64,000 nucleotides of DNA. It comes from Sequoia sempervirens (taxonomy: Eukaryota > Streptophyta > Pinopsida > Cupressales > Cupressaceae). Numbering within the stretch: position 1 is the first letter of the stretch; each line of letters opens with the position of its first letter. The stretch covers positions 62,001-126,000 of the forward strand of contig VDFB02275580.1 in NCBI GenBank assembly GCA_007258455.2, read 5' to 3'. Positions 1 through 10,964 of this stretch are shown in pieces. The translations under genes and the position numbers were made by a program. The notes under the pieces were generated by a model. It made no database searches. It saw nothing but the letters and a program-made list of their open reading frames with translations, and was not told the origin of the DNA.

Positions 1-16
1 GCCCCCACTTAGTGCA
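1..16 (-). promoter_or_regulatory. Polypurine tract of element A
   Basis: The first bases read on the minus strand as AAGTGGGGGC. Element H has the near-identical AAAGTGGGGGCAAAA directly before its 3' LTR (36635-36650), which is why I place element A's missing LTR immediately outside the window. Confidence 0.65.
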
Positions 17-119
17 GGACAAGGGTGAGCTAAAATGATTGATAAAATGCATGCTAGATTTAAAATCAAGATCAATTAGAGGAATTAGATGCCCCCATAT
101 AGGGAAGCATACCAAACTC

Positions 120-350
120 CTAAAAATGTTGTATTTTATGACTCAAAGTAGTGCAGTCATTAGTAGAGTGACCATGAACTCTATGATATGCACAAAATGA
201 AGTCTTGGAAGAGCTTTTCTTTCGAGTTCTTGGAGGGAGGGTGATCAAGTTATCATGGAGAAGTATTGACAAGATAGATTCTTGATCAAGAGGAGAAGTT
301 GGTTGTGTGATTTGTTTCAAAGATACATCTTGCTTAGTATTGGATGTCAT
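120..350 (-). pseudogene. Zinc-knuckle-like C-terminal module of element A ORF
   Basis: The frame ends in a motif of the form CAYHRVHGHSTNDC, a CxxH-x3-GH-x4-C arrangement found in gag-type proteins of plant Ty3 elements. It is followed by a short helical stretch (TLSHKIQ). Just upstream is LITLPPR, matched by LITLPPT in element H at the same relative place. In both elements this module is last, after the G-patch and only about 110 bp from the polypurine tract here. It is probably part of one decayed polyprotein with the frames at 489-2941, separated by stops. An RNA-binding role is inferred only from family resemblance. Confidence 0.6.
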
Positions 351-488
351 ACTTACACAAGACTGTTTAGATTGCGAGATTTTATTTTCTCCATTATAAG
401 AGGATACAAAATCTAACTAATTCAAATCATGAGTGTTGTGTGACATGACATTGACATTAAGTGAAGGTGTAATTATGTGTTGCATGTT

Positions 489-1037
489 TTATGAAGGATG
501 ATGTTCACTTAGACCATTAGTTGTTAAGGATGATTTAGAAGGGTGTTGTGTGATATTGTTGATGTTGGGTGGAGGGTTGGCAATCTCTATTACAAGATAA
601 TAACCGAGACCATGAGTTGTTTGTTGTGTGAGAGGGTCAATAGGGTTATGGATACCTTGTTCGTGAGCACCACATCCTTTTCCACTATAGCCAAGTTGTG
701 TCATAAGCTCATAACATTTTCCATAAAGCATTTTCATGGCTTTTGCATGAGGTGGTTGTTCATTATTGTGTTCATCAAAGGTTCTTGTGTAGTTTGTTTC
801 TTTGTATAAAGTGGTTGAGGTGGATGCTTTCGAAAGGTCTTCCAAAGTTGGTGTTGACATGATTGTTGTGTCTTTTCCCTTTCTTGAATCTTTGTGGATG
901 ATTTTGTATTCACTCATGAAGTCATGCTCAAAATCCAAGGAACCCCAATCATTGTACAATAATGTATTGTGATGTTCAATGTGTTTGTCATTTTTTTGTG
1001 TAGGTTTCACGTGTGTGATTGGTGTTGATGTGTTCAA
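489..1037 (-). pseudogene. G-patch-containing segment of element A polyprotein
   Basis: A G-patch-like stretch, MTQLGYSGKGCGAHEQGI, is visible in the C-terminal half, followed by GLGYY. The N-terminal part has NDWGSLDF and EYK, both also found in element H (DDWGSLEF, EYK). G-patch domains are known downstream of the protease in plant Ty3-type polyproteins, where they bind nucleic acid. The frame overlaps the protease frame at 988-1037 in another register, which indicates a frameshift. It is not an independent gene. Confidence 0.6.
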
Positions 1038-1479
1038 GGGGTTTTCTTTGGTATTGGAAATTGATTTTTAAGACACTATAAGGTTTGGGATTAGTGTGAA
1101 GGCTGTATAAGTTGTTGTTATAGATGTATTTCATTTTGCGATGAAGAGTGGAGGGCACACCGTTCATGGCATGAATCCATTGTCTGCCTAAGATAAGTTT
1201 GCATGAAATTTCATAAGGCATGACATGGATTGGTTTATTTAAGGTGACCACTCCAACTTTAAGAGACATAATGATTACCCCAAGCAGTTTCTTGTCGACA
1301 TTGTCAAATCCCTTAATAGATAGAGAATCAGGTTGAATGGTGGATATATGAATGTCGAACCTATCCAAAAGACTCACACTACACACATTAAGAGCATAGC
1401 CATTGTCTATAAGAGTTATCTTTATGTCGGTTGTGTTGTATTGAGCAATGATCATGAAAGCTTCATTTTTTCTTTGCAA
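988..1479 (-). pseudogene. Retropepsin-like aspartic protease domain of element A
   Basis: The core reads LIDNGYALNVCSVSLLDRF, the plant Ty3 variant in which the catalytic D-[ST]-G is replaced by D-N-G. About 70 residues later comes LILGRQWIHAMNGVPSTLH, the conserved second half (ILGRxW). The size (about 120 residues of domain) fits a retropepsin. Whether a D-N-G protease is active is unknown. The ORF start lacks a clear ATG context and is joined through a broken frame to the linker segment upstream at 1495-1986. Element H has lost this domain. Confidence 0.65.
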
Positions 1480-1494
1480 TGCTAAAGGAGGGAG

Positions 1495-1986
1495 CTAGTG
1501 TTGATGGAAAGTAATGTTGAGATTCGAGCTATGGATTAAAGTTGCCACATCATTTGGAGTTGTACTAGGAGGAACTGTAATTTTTTGTAAGGATGTTTGA
1601 AGAATAGTGTAGTAATTTGGTGAGTTTTGGAGTAAATCCCAAAGGGAAATCTTTGCAGGAGTATTCTTTAATTGTTCAACAAGATCATACTCCTTTGTGT
1701 GTGGGAGGTAACAAGGAGCACTAGGTGGATTGGGTAAAGGTAAGGAGGGTGGGGTTGGTTGCGGTGGTTGTGGATTATATCGAGTGTTATATGTATGAGC
1801 AATGGTATTATAACTCAGTTGTTGTGACATATTAGTTTGAGGTGGGTAAAGGGTGAATTTAGGTTTTTGTTGAGGTTGTTGTTTGTGTGAAGGTGGGTAG
1901 AGAATTAGAGGATTGTGAGGATGTCCCACGAGGTATGTATGAGGTCCATTGATCAAGGGGGATCTAATGGACACTTGTACATTCAT
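1495..1986 (-). pseudogene. Pro-rich linker segment of element A polyprotein (YDLVEQL...SLWDLL)
   Basis: A proline-rich N-terminal half (PPQPTPPSLPLPNPP) is followed by YDLVEQLKNTPAKISLWDLL and a helical stretch. This is the block that precedes the protease in many plant Ty3-type polyproteins. Element H carries the counterpart DYDLVEQPWVTSDKVSLWDF. The segment ends in LNITFHQH, which normally runs directly into the protease; a stop and frame change at about 1480-1494 separates them here. Confidence 0.6.
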
Positions 1987-2083
1987 AACCTCAGTGGTCT
2001 TGGTTTGGTGTAGCTCTAATGAAGGGAAATCAAGAACTGTGTTGTTTTATCTAAGGAAGAGACATGGTTATTGTTGTCATTTT

Positions 2084-2941
2084 CTAGCACCATGATATTC
2101 TCCCTAGAAGGAGAGCATTTAGAAGAACAACAAGCCACATTTTTTGACAAGTAAGGCTAGGTTCGTCCAAAATAGCTTTATCGCTAATAGGGGAATGATC
2201 AATGATGGGATTGTGAAGATGGGGATGGTTATGAGAAGGTGTTGGGTGAGTGTCTAATGTTGTTAAGATCTCATTCTCATGTGCTATGTTATCTACCTGA
2301 CTAGAAGCGCTTGCAATATGTTCATCCAAGTTTGAAGTGTGTAAAGTAGCTTCATCACAAGTGAGGGAGGCATCAAGAGAAGGATCGTGATGGTTTTCAA
2401 ATAGATCATCGCAAAGAGGAGAAGCATTAGGGAAGGGGGTGTCAAGATTCTCATGACTCTTGATAGGGATGTTTTCTAATATGAACCTATCCTCTTGACA
2501 TCGAGGAGAGATATTAGGAGATGGAAAATTTTGATTGTCATTGTTATGGGGATTATGTGAGGTGGTATTCAGGAATGTTTCTATGTTTTCATCGTCTTGT
2601 TGGCTAACATCATCTAAAGGGGAATAAGAAAGTGGACAATCAAAACCCTCAAGGCTTGTGACTTCTTGTACCAAGATACCTTCGTCACTAATAGGAGATG
2701 TATTGGGAGAAGAACAAGTATGATTGTTTGGATTGTCTACACTACAATTCTCACCTGATGGGAAATGTAAGATTAAGGATTGTACCAATGGTTTGATCAT
2801 GTTTCTTAAAGTCCTCATTGTGGTAATCAAAAGTGAACTCATAAGAGGGAATGTTGTACTTATACAATCCACTATTAACAAAATCAAAGCCACATATTTT
2901 AAAAGAAAACATGGTATGATGTAAAAGGAAATAGAATACAA
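2084..2941 (-). pseudogene. Acidic Ser/Asp/Pro repeat N-terminal ORF of element A
   Basis: This long frame (about 285 codons) has no recognised domain. It is low in complexity, with degenerate repeats around SPISDE, SPLCDD and LTCDEA, and is rich in Ser, Asp, Glu, Asn and Pro. A hydrophobic N-terminal stretch may be out-of-frame translation of the leader. It sits first after the leader, like the 19-residue repeat ORF of element H at 38760-39557, so it probably corresponds to the N-terminal part of the element's gag-like protein. Function is unknown. Confidence 0.5.
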
Positions 2942-2966
2942 TGCAATGACTTAAAAGGAAATGCAA

Positions 2967-3519
2967 TTTTTAGTTTTTATGTAAGTTAATTTTCTATTTG
3001 CACAATGCAACTTTCTAAAAATGAAATGTTGTGAATGCAAAAGTGAAATGAAACAATGCATGAAATGAGCTAATTGAAGCTAGATTTAACAAAATGTACA
3101 TTACAAAAATGCAACTAACTGATATAGGTAGGTTAAGGCACCAAACAGAAGCTAAAAATAGAGTTCTAGGTTTTGTAAAATGTAGTTTCAGGGGTCAAAG
3201 GGACTGATTCGCCCAGGGTGGCGAATGAGTCCCAGTATGGAATTTTTTCAAAAAAAATAGAAATTTGTGAGGTATTTTGATGGTTTCTGAGTGCTATGAT
3301 GTAGGCATAAGTGAAAAATGCATAGTCTCATAAAATCTAAATGAATTTAGATGCTAAAAATGCAACCTAAATGCCCTTTTTTTATGAATGCAAAATTTAA
3401 AAACTAGTATGCAAATGAATCATGCAAACCCTAATGCAAGGTCAATGCAAACTAGATCTATGATGATGAAGGAATCCAAATCAGACAATAAGTTATTCTA
3501 AAAAGTAGGTTCACCAAAA
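2967..3519 (-). promoter_or_regulatory. Leader of element A with primer-binding-site-like sequence
   Basis: This non-coding leader lies between the LTR and the first ORF. Immediately after the LTR (minus strand) comes TTTTGGTGAACCTAC, shared with LTR C (62882) and, with one change, with element H (39824). The leader contains one copy of the palindromic module at 3200-3234. Otherwise it is AT-rich with no ORF. Confidence 0.6.
3200..3234. repeat. Palindromic module a1 (leader hairpin, element A)
   Basis: Left arm GGGACTGATTCGCC and right arm GGCGAATGAGTCCC can form a near-perfect 14-bp stem around a short loop. The module starts about 285 nt after the LTR end. In element C the leader copy sits about 278 nt after the LTR end. 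Confidence 0.85.
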
Positions 3520-3876
3520 TGAAACATAGATTTTTGGGTTCCTATGCACTTCTTTAAGCTCTTCTAGGGTTTTTCACCTAAAAGGAGAAAGATAGGGCCA
3601 AAAATACTAAGGGTTCATTCAAATTATGTTATGTATGACATTTTCTAAGCTAAATGAAGTAAAATAAATGAAAATTAAGTGATTTAAGTGAATGATTATG
3701 AATGCGAAACTAAGATTTAAACTATGCTGGAAAACACATTGTGTAATGCAAAATAACCTAAAAATGAATAATAAACTGCAACCAAAATGATTCAAACTGA
3801 AAGTGTGCACTTGAAGCCTTGATGAAGATTGGAAATTACATCTAAAATGTTTCTGATGTTGTTTTTCAGGCCTAGA

Positions 3877-4025
3877 GGGACTCATTCGCCATTCTGGAAG
3901 AATCAGTCCCAATTCTGCCAAACTGTACTAGAACCTGTTTCAGACAAAAGGGTATCTAAAAATGTAAAAATCCAAAAATTGACCTTGGGATGGGACTCAT
4001 TTTCCACCCATGGTGAATGAGTCCA
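3877..4025. repeat. Palindromic modules a2 (3877-3911) and a3 (3992-4025)
   Basis: a2 is GGGACTCATTCGCC with a diverged right arm GAATCAGTCCC. a3 is GGGACTCATTTTCC with GGTGAATGAGTCC. They lie 357 and 472 bp from the LTR 3' end, matching modules in LTR B at about 371 and 484 bp. They are downstream of the TATA box, so they should be transcribed. Confidence 0.8.
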
Positions 4026-4555
4026 TTTTTGAATTTCTATATTTTCAAAGGTGGATTCTAAAGCTTCCAGACTGCACTTTTACTTCCTACAGGTGTCTGC
4101 TTCTGAAACTCTGATTTACGAGTCTGAAAATGAGATTTTGTTGATTCTTTGACTTGTTGAATGAGGGGAAGACTTGATAAACCTTGAAAATTTATCTTCA
4201 ATGATTTCCAAGCTTCCAAGGGACTTAAATCTACAAACATACAAGAAGAGAAGAGGAAATGGTGAATGCTAGGGCATGGGGGTTTTCCTTGGTCAAACCC
4301 TATTTAGGTAATTAAACCAAAATGATGAAAGAATAAAATGAAACATGCAATAAAGGATTTTATTACCTTTCCATGATGATTGATCTTGAAATTTTGTAGC
4401 AAAACATGAAGATTTAGCCCTTGAATGCCCTTAGGAGATTTCTAGATGTCTTGCAATGATAAAACCCTAAGTTGCTTGACTTGAGATGAAAGATTTGTGG
4501 ATGAATAAATGATGAGAGATTAGGAGATGGAAGATGTAAAATGAGGATAAAAATA

Positions 4556-4567
4556 CTTATTTATATA
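4556..4567 (-). promoter_or_regulatory. TATA box of LTR A
   Basis: The minus strand reads TATATAAATAAG. LTR C has TATAAATAAG at the equivalent place (62151-62160). In both, the nearest upstream palindromic module is about 108 bp away. Confidence 0.6.
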
Positions 4568-4674
4568 ATCTTGTGCCTTAATTATCCGTTCATACCTCAT
4601 CAAAGGCCGACATCAAGTAAAATTAAACTCAAATTTCACTTTTTTGCCACTTAAAGGTCAAAATTGAGCCAAAT

Positions 4675-4751
4675 GGGACTCATTCACCACACATGGCGAA
4701 TAGGTCCCACCTGGATGGGACTTATTTTCCATGTATGGCGAATGGGTCTCA
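4675..4751. repeat. Palindromic modules a4 and a5 (U3 of LTR A)
   Basis: Two modules lie in tandem. 4675-4709 has arms GGGACTCATTCACC and GGCGAATAGGTCCC. 4717-4751 has GGGACTTATTTTCC and GGCGAATGGGTCTC. They sit directly upstream of the LTR promoter. Confidence 0.8.
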
Positions 4752-5522
4752 CAGGAGCTATTTTGACAGCTCGAATGCCAAGAGATAAGGAAATAAGGTC
4801 TAAAATGTAACCTTGTCAGGTATTTGATCAATTTAAGCCTCGGGATGCACAATATGGGTTAATAGGGGCCTATTAATGATGTTGTAAATGTAAAATAGGG
4901 CTTGGGACATAAAATTCAGTTTTAAAGTGTAATTAAATACACTTTACAACACTAAAATGAGGTCCACATAGCCTAGGAAGGCACAAGAACCAATGTGAAT
5001 GTGCAAGACACATTACAACACTAGTTTAACATTAAGTTTACTTTACAAGCCTTCTAAATTGATGTGATAGTTTTATTAAACACATTTTATACTATTTAAT
5101 TGGGAAGAATGAGTCCATTAAGTCTAGAAAAGTGTAAAAGCATCTTACAACACTTTACAACACCTTTACAAGATGTTGTTAAAAGCATGTTATTCAATTT
5201 GCAAGGGTCCAAGACCTAGTGTGGATGCGTAAAATGCCTCACAACACCTGAATCAAGGCCTCATTAAGCCAATTTATCACAAATTAATCCCATGTCAAGC
5301 AAAGGGTACTTTTTTTCTATAGCACAATTATTTTAGTTATGAACTCTACATAACCAATAAAACATTCTAGCATTCTTGAATTGACACATGCAATTATCCG
5401 GCCATATGAGATGTTCTCTCATTTGAATTCCTCTCTCTTTTAAATTTTTAAAAAATATATCAAAACAATATTGAACAAAGTTAGATGAATGTAATCGATT
5501 AAATCACTTACAAAAAATGGTA

Positions 5523-6060
5523 CTATCTCAAAAAAATTCTATTATCTTCTCTATTATCATTTGCATGTCTACAAACAATATGAACAAATATAACTACTTG
5601 CATTGAATTATAATATTGTGATTGAATTTCTTCTTGTGGAGCAAGAGTATAAATTTTCAGCAAAATGAACAACTGACAATATATTTCCAATTGGGAGTGT
5701 GTTTTTACATAAACAAAATTGATTGTCAATCCAATGAGCATATTGAGAGTGTTTAACATATTTAGGTACAATATGATCTTTAAATTCTTTAATAAATGCA
5801 TGCACACTAAATTTTTCCACAATTAGCTCACAACATTTTCCAATTTTCCCATGTTTTAAAGAATAGTCAACATTTTTCAATTTTTTAACATCCACTCTTT
5901 GTTGTCCAAATTCATCTAAACTACTTTCATGCATACATTCTCCTAACAATGAAAAGTTACCACATCTATCACATTCTACAGAAATACACACAAAATATTT
6001 GATTTTTTTAGGTGGCATATTAATACCACAAATGTCTTGCATAATTTGGTTAGCCTGCAA
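5523..6060 (-). pseudogene. Transposase-like fragment with DFAEN/IQSQYY-type motifs
   Basis: In minus-strand order the frame contains MPPKKIKYFVC, CDRCGNFSLLGECMHES, RVDVKKLKNVDY, KYVKHSQYAHW and SVVHFAENL. After a frameshift near 5640 it continues as APQEEIQSQYYNS and VHIVCRHAND. This combination resembles a widespread uncharacterised plant protein family with a (V/M)DFAENY...NEIQSQYY core, which I suspect is a DDE-type transposase. Here the first Asp of the core is His (VHFAEN), and the frame is broken, so it is dead. The family assignment is from memory of the motif and not certain. Confidence 0.45.
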
Positions 6061-6430
6061 ACTACAACGTATATATCAAAAAATATCATAATAATAAAGA
6101 AATTGTACATGGGTCTTACAACAACAAAAGATTTGTTGTTTATTAATTCTAACATACCAAGGTTTACACTTTTCAACTGATCTTTGACTTATGCTAATAT
6201 TAAATGGTAAGATTGAATCATCTAAAAAAAATTATATAATTCAATTTGAGTCGTATCTAAGAGATGCTTTGGATGAGGTTCACAAATTTTGGAACCCACC
6301 CTTAATTTTAAGACATCTCTAATGTTAGGTGATAGTCTTGTATTATCATGCCAATATTTTTTTATTAAATATTTGATTTCATTAGTTAATTTCATGTCTG
6401 ATATTGATTAATTGGATCCTTTTCAATAAT

Positions 6431-7489
6431 TTATCTTCTTTTAGTAGCTCTTATCAAAGTTTTAGGATTTACTTTTATACATTTACTAATCTTATTTGAC
6501 ATTATTTTATTTGAAGTTGCTTTATTAACTAGAGCAGTTGTTATTGCATGACGAGTTGCATTCTTATCTTTAGATCGACTTTTCTTACCTATAAAATCAA
6601 TAGCATTAGCAACACTAGATATGACTTGTTCTACTGAATCATTTTTCTTTCTTGGTTTTACAAAAATGCCTAATGTTTTCATCACTTTTCTCATTTTCAA
6701 CATTCTCATCAATTGCACCATGAGTTGGCATCGAAATCCTAATTTCTTTCTATTAAAAAACATCTATATATTCTATTTCCATAAGTTCTCATTTGTCTCC
6801 AAGAAACTTTACCATGAAGGTTATCTAGCACATCTTTTTCAATTGTAAAAAAAACATTTTCATATTCATCCATACAACGAGTTTCATTTTCATTCATGCA
6901 AGGGGTTTCATTTTCATTTTCAAACATAAAAGGGATTTCATTCTCATTTTCAGCAATATGAGGGATTTCATTCTCATTTGCATTCTTATAAGATATCTCA
7001 TCATTTTTTTTTGTTTTTGCATTATTTCAACCCTAGAATTATTAATATCATCAATGGTGTATCCAACTTCCTCTAAATAACTAATATCAATATTATCAAG
7101 ACTTGGGTTTGAAGACATACCTGGATAAATTATTTGAATAGGTGCATTTTCCATATCATTGGGAGGTGGATTTCAAGACATACCTAAAGTTTTTTGCATA
7201 GGTGTTATTTCCATATCATTCAAAGTTGAAGTTGAAGGCATAGTTGGGTTTGTCTCCATAATTGCATTTTCTTCCATATTCACCATCTCCACATTTGCAT
7301 CATCTACATTCATCTCATCCTTCATGGTTTCCTCTTCAACATTCATGGAACTAGATGTTTCCAAATTTTTCATTTGACGAATTCTTTCTCTTCTATCCCT
7401 TTGTCTTTGTGCCTCCATTTCTTTATTTGCTTGAATTTCTTCGGGTCTCACTAACTGTCTACATTTTTTTTCCTTTGCTTTGATCCCAT
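6431..7489 (-). pseudogene. N-terminal part of the transposon-like unit protein, copy 1
   Basis: A shared start (ATG at 7489, reading MGS; copy 2 has the same at 44565) is followed, across frame breaks, by a charged segment (EAQRQRDRRERIRQM). Next comes an acidic Met/Asn/Glu-rich region with repeated NENE units (6739-7154). Last is a basic block (RKVMKTLGIFVKPRKK, KNATRHAITTALVNKA, IKVNPKTLI). Copy 2 (43620-44565) matches these blocks. The basic segment could bind DNA, but no domain is recognised. Confidence 0.45.
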
Positions 7490-7879
7490 GGTTACCAAAC
7501 CCTCTTTGATAACAAAAAAAATGATTCTTAACCTTTTTCAAACTGACTTCTCCTTCAAATATTCAAATAAAACTATGTAGTATGAAGATTCTTTCTTCTA
7601 TAAACATTGAAGTACAAAAACATCATGAATACATATCCAAACGTTCTTTTTTTCCAAATCTTCTTGTAAAATGTTCTTGTACTTGATTCCACTTCAAAAA
7701 CTTCAACCTGCATTTGTCTCTTCCAACAATTTGAATAGAATATGCCTTGTTAAGATATTACACAAGACATCATTGCAATAAAAAATGCAAAAAATGGCAC
7801 TTTCAGACTGTACTGTAGAAAAGGAATGTTGTAAAAAAAGTGCTCTATCAGTATTTTCCAAATTGGAAAAAAATAGCTA

Positions 7880-8060
7880 AATAAGAAACACGTACGTGTT
7901 ATAAAACGTGTACATGTTATATAATGTGTGCGCATTATATAACACATACTCGTTCCCTTGACCCAACAAGTAAATAGATAATATGTACGTGTTATATAAC
8001 GCGTGCACGTTCTATTTAAATAACATACGGGTTTTAATAACATGTACGCGATATTAAATT
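7880..8060. repeat. Palindromic ACGTGTTATATAACGCGT-type array
   Basis: Short words such as ACGTACGTGTTATA, TGCGCATTATATAACAC and GTTATATAACGCGTGCACG recur, several self-complementary. Copy 2 of the transposon-like unit has a different palindromic array (GGGATCTCG words) at the corresponding position, 47890-48055. Confidence 0.5.
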
Positions 8061-8099
8061 TTTGAATCTCCAACCCACATGCAGCCTTGGTTTTAGGCT

Positions 8100-8910
8100 C
8101 GAGAAAGGCTTGGCAACCCAACCCTTAGCCTTTGACCTACAACTAAAAAACTAAGGCAAATTCAAGAATAATGTCCAACTTTGGCAATATGGTTGATGGA
8201 CATTTTTTCTGAATCAAACTATGAAATTAAAACCCATTAGAGAACACAGTGTCTAGTTTTCAAATATATAATTTTTATTAAGATTGGATTATATTTGTTA
8301 TTTTTTAATTAATTTCTAAGCAAACTAGTCCTTAAACTTAAAATATCAGGATTTTTTTATTTTTTAATAACTTTTTTTGGTTAAGTTTCTTGTTAAAAGA
8401 ATTATATGGCATCAATCTTCAGACAATTCTTTACACAATTAAAAAAAACTATTCAAAAAAAAATTAGTTTAGGTCCAATTATGCTATCCATACAGATTGA
8501 TTTTTAAAAACAACAATTAAGGCCAATAAAAATTCAATAAAAAAATTACAAAAAAATATCCTTATCAATCTTCATGTTGTTAACTCTCTTTCCCCAAAAG
8601 GAATTAGCAAAATACTTTTATTTGGGTCAAAAAGTGGTGCCCGTACATGTGCATGGTATGGTAAAAAAAATGACTTTAAAAAAGTGGTTTTTATACATCC
8701 CTAGATCAAAATGTAATTTATATCATCTAGGTATTTGAATAAATTACATATTTGTAAACTAGATTCAAAATGATAAATTTCATATTACTGACTTTTTTTA
8801 AGATTCATTGTGTAAGTGCCTCAAATTTTTAGTCCAAGTGTGATAAATTCTAGAAAACAGCAAAAACACTTCCATTTTTTGAGTTTTTTGTGAACCCAAC
8901 TTCTTGCATT
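8100..8910. repeat. Dispersed non-coding repeat, pair of 48160-48935
   Basis: Segments such as CACTTCCATTTTTT, AACTTCTTGC and ACATGTGCATGGTAT align in the same order with 48160-48935. It is AT-rich with no gene. It ends with ACTTCTTGC in both copies. Confidence 0.65.
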
Positions 8911-10127
8911 AGCCCGATAGCCGCATCTTCGTGTTGAACTCCCAATACTCCACATGTAGAAAAGAAAGAATCAATATGTTCATTTGTAGAGATTTTACCA
9001 TCTCTCTTGATCTTGAGAAGTTATTTTTGGAGCCTTCAAGTAAATCATGTAATTGATTTCCCAAATTTAAAGGTCCTATAATCACCCCCATGGTATTGGT
9101 TATTGATGTTCCATGATATTAGTAAAATTTATCATCAAAGGAATGATGATCTGTGTAATACAAGAACTTGGTAAATTGGAGAGTGATTTATGTTCTTTAG
9201 TGGAGAAAAATATCTACTCTGAGATGTATAATTTTTCTAGTTGGCGGTGATGAATTTGAAAAGTTTTCTTCCTATAAAGTTTCAAAGATAGAATCCACTA
9301 CATCTCTGCTACATTCACCTCTTTTATATCTTTTCTAATCCAACATGATTATGGAAAAATATAGAACAATCTAACAACTTATTTGCCTCAATGTTTTTGG
9401 CCTTGGTTCCTTACAATGTTAACTCTAAGAATTGCAATGATTCGCTCAACAACACGTAATTTTTGCCTAGGCCAAAGCATTTTAATCTCTTCTCCCAATT
9501 CTTCTTCTTCTTTCAATACTTGATTTACCCAACAATACTCATCACCTCTTCTTGAGCACCTCTAGGCCAAAGTATTTAATTGAGATATAATATCTTCATG
9601 CTCAACTTGGTATCTAGTTAAGATTAGGTTGTGTAATAGGAATATTGTTATTGTGTGGTCAGACCATGATCGCTCATGAAGTAAAAACTGGATATATAAG
9701 GCAATCGCCAGAATTATGTTGGATCCAATACTTTCCCTCCAACTTGGGCACCCAAACTTGAAAGATAAACATTACATTAAATGCAATAAATGATTAAATA
9801 GGTCTAGAGACACCTATTTCCTATTTCCAAGCTCCACTTGGAGAATACCAGCAATCATTCATTTTGTCCTTTTCCTTATATTTTATTATCCAATTCTAGG
9901 CATCCACATGTGAGGGAAATAATATTAAATATTTATGCCAACAAGTCACCTTTACCATTTCTAGTGGAACCCATCACCCCTTATAAATGCAATACAAACA
10001 ATGGTGAAAATCAATATTACAAAATATTTTCCCAATTCACCCTAAGTGCCTAGGGACATTTTCCAAGGATGTTGGAATCATGCAATATGACATAGAATTT
10101 ACAAGGTAGATGCCACCTTAATCCTAA
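8911..10127. other. Gene-free interval
   Basis: No coding family is recognisable; the short ORFs here have no support. The segment at 9720-9770 (CTTGGGCACCC) recurs around 50775, which suggests old copia LTR debris. Confidence 0.4.
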
Positions 10128-10960
10128 CAAGGTTCCTCCCCTTTCCTCAAATCAAACTTCATCACACTTTCCAATACAATAAATTTTTTGAAAACAAGTA
10201 CATGAGCCAAGGAAATTAAAACTAGCACATTCATGGTAATAAAGGGTAAGGTTGTGACAATTGGTTAGGAATGCATGATGCCACCTATTCCATAACATCA
10301 AAGTCTTATATTCAAGGTTAACTTGATTATTTTCTAGAGTTTCACATAAGATTACATAGCTTTTAACCATCGATCACAATATACCAATATGTCAACAAAA
10401 AATCACATCCCACCTCATAAAAATAGGTAAGCACCCCTATCCTTCTTCAACTACATAATTCTCAAATAGTTTAGTTGAATGCATGATTATTCATTTATTT
10501 ATTATTTTCTATTAAATCTCATTCACATTATATGGAAAATAATTAAAAAAATAAGTCCAAATAACATTATCATGGGGTCAATTATTGATGTTTAAAATCA
10601 AGAAGCTATCAAAAGGCTCCTCTTGTCTCATATTGATGATTTTAAATTAGATAACTAATCCTTAGTGTAGAAGGAAACTTTGTGATGGTTCAAATCATAT
10701 CAAAGAGGTTAGAGAATAGAGGAACATGAGATAAAAGGATGCATTTTTTAATTGGTGATGGAACTACTAGCTACAAATTTGTGACAACTTTGTAAACACT
10801 GAGGTTGGCTTTTCTAGTGGCAATTGGAGACCACTTAGGAATAGGGTTTATCAAGGGCTTCAATCATGCCATGCGTAGTTTCAAAAATAAAATAAAGTAG
10901 TGAAACAAATGCAAGATAAGATGATATAGGTATTATGGCGAGAATGTCTCCAAATTGTAA
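10128..10960. repeat. Dispersed repeat Y, copy 1
   Basis: It is collinear with 19912-20585 and then with 22490-22650. In copy 2 the two parts are separated by about 1.9 kb. It begins AAGGTTCCTCCCCTTTCCTC in both. It is non-coding. Here it abuts the gypsy pol relic directly. Confidence 0.75.
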
Positions 10961-10964
10961 GCTA

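Larger units (their letters stand above)
1..5301 (-). mobile_element. Non-autonomous Ty3/gypsy-like LTR element A (3' LTR outside window)
   Basis: Read on the minus strand, the element runs from its 5' LTR (5301-3520) through a primer-binding-site-like sequence (3519-3506), a leader, decayed ORFs (2941-120) and a polypurine tract at the first bases of the window. Its 3' LTR must start just left of base 1. The internal region is about 3.5 kb. It holds an acidic repeat protein, a linker, a retropepsin-like domain, a G-patch and a zinc-knuckle-like motif, but no reverse transcriptase or integrase. Frames are broken by stops. Element H at 35409-41076 has the same order of coding modules but a different LTR. 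Confidence 0.75.
3520..5301 (-). repeat. 5' LTR of element A
   Basis: The minus-strand LTR starts TGCTTGACATGG at 5301 and ends CA at 3520, next to the primer-binding-like sequence. Its boundary was set by comparison with LTRs B and C, which share the start (T)TGCTTGA or TGGCTTGA and lose similarity beyond it. The U3 contains degenerate repeats around CACTTTACAACAC (4930-5260). It carries four palindromic modules at 3877-3911, 3992-4025, 4675-4709 and 4717-4751, and a TATA box at 4556-4567. Confidence 0.7.
5302..8910 (-). mobile_element. Decayed DNA-transposon-like unit, copy 1
   Basis: The segment is collinear with 43548-44743 plus 47788-48935. It contains a transposase-like C-terminal fragment (5523-6060), an N-terminal fragment (6431-7489), a palindromic array (7880-8060) and a non-coding 0.8-kb segment (8100-8910). 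Bases 5302-5522 and 6061-6430 are AT-rich without a supported gene. I could not find terminal inverted repeats, so the outer limits are approximate. Confidence 0.5.

Noticed and set aside
7750..8121. 123-codon ORF on the minus strand
   Set aside because: It reads through the palindromic ACGTGTTATA array and has no counterpart in copy 2.
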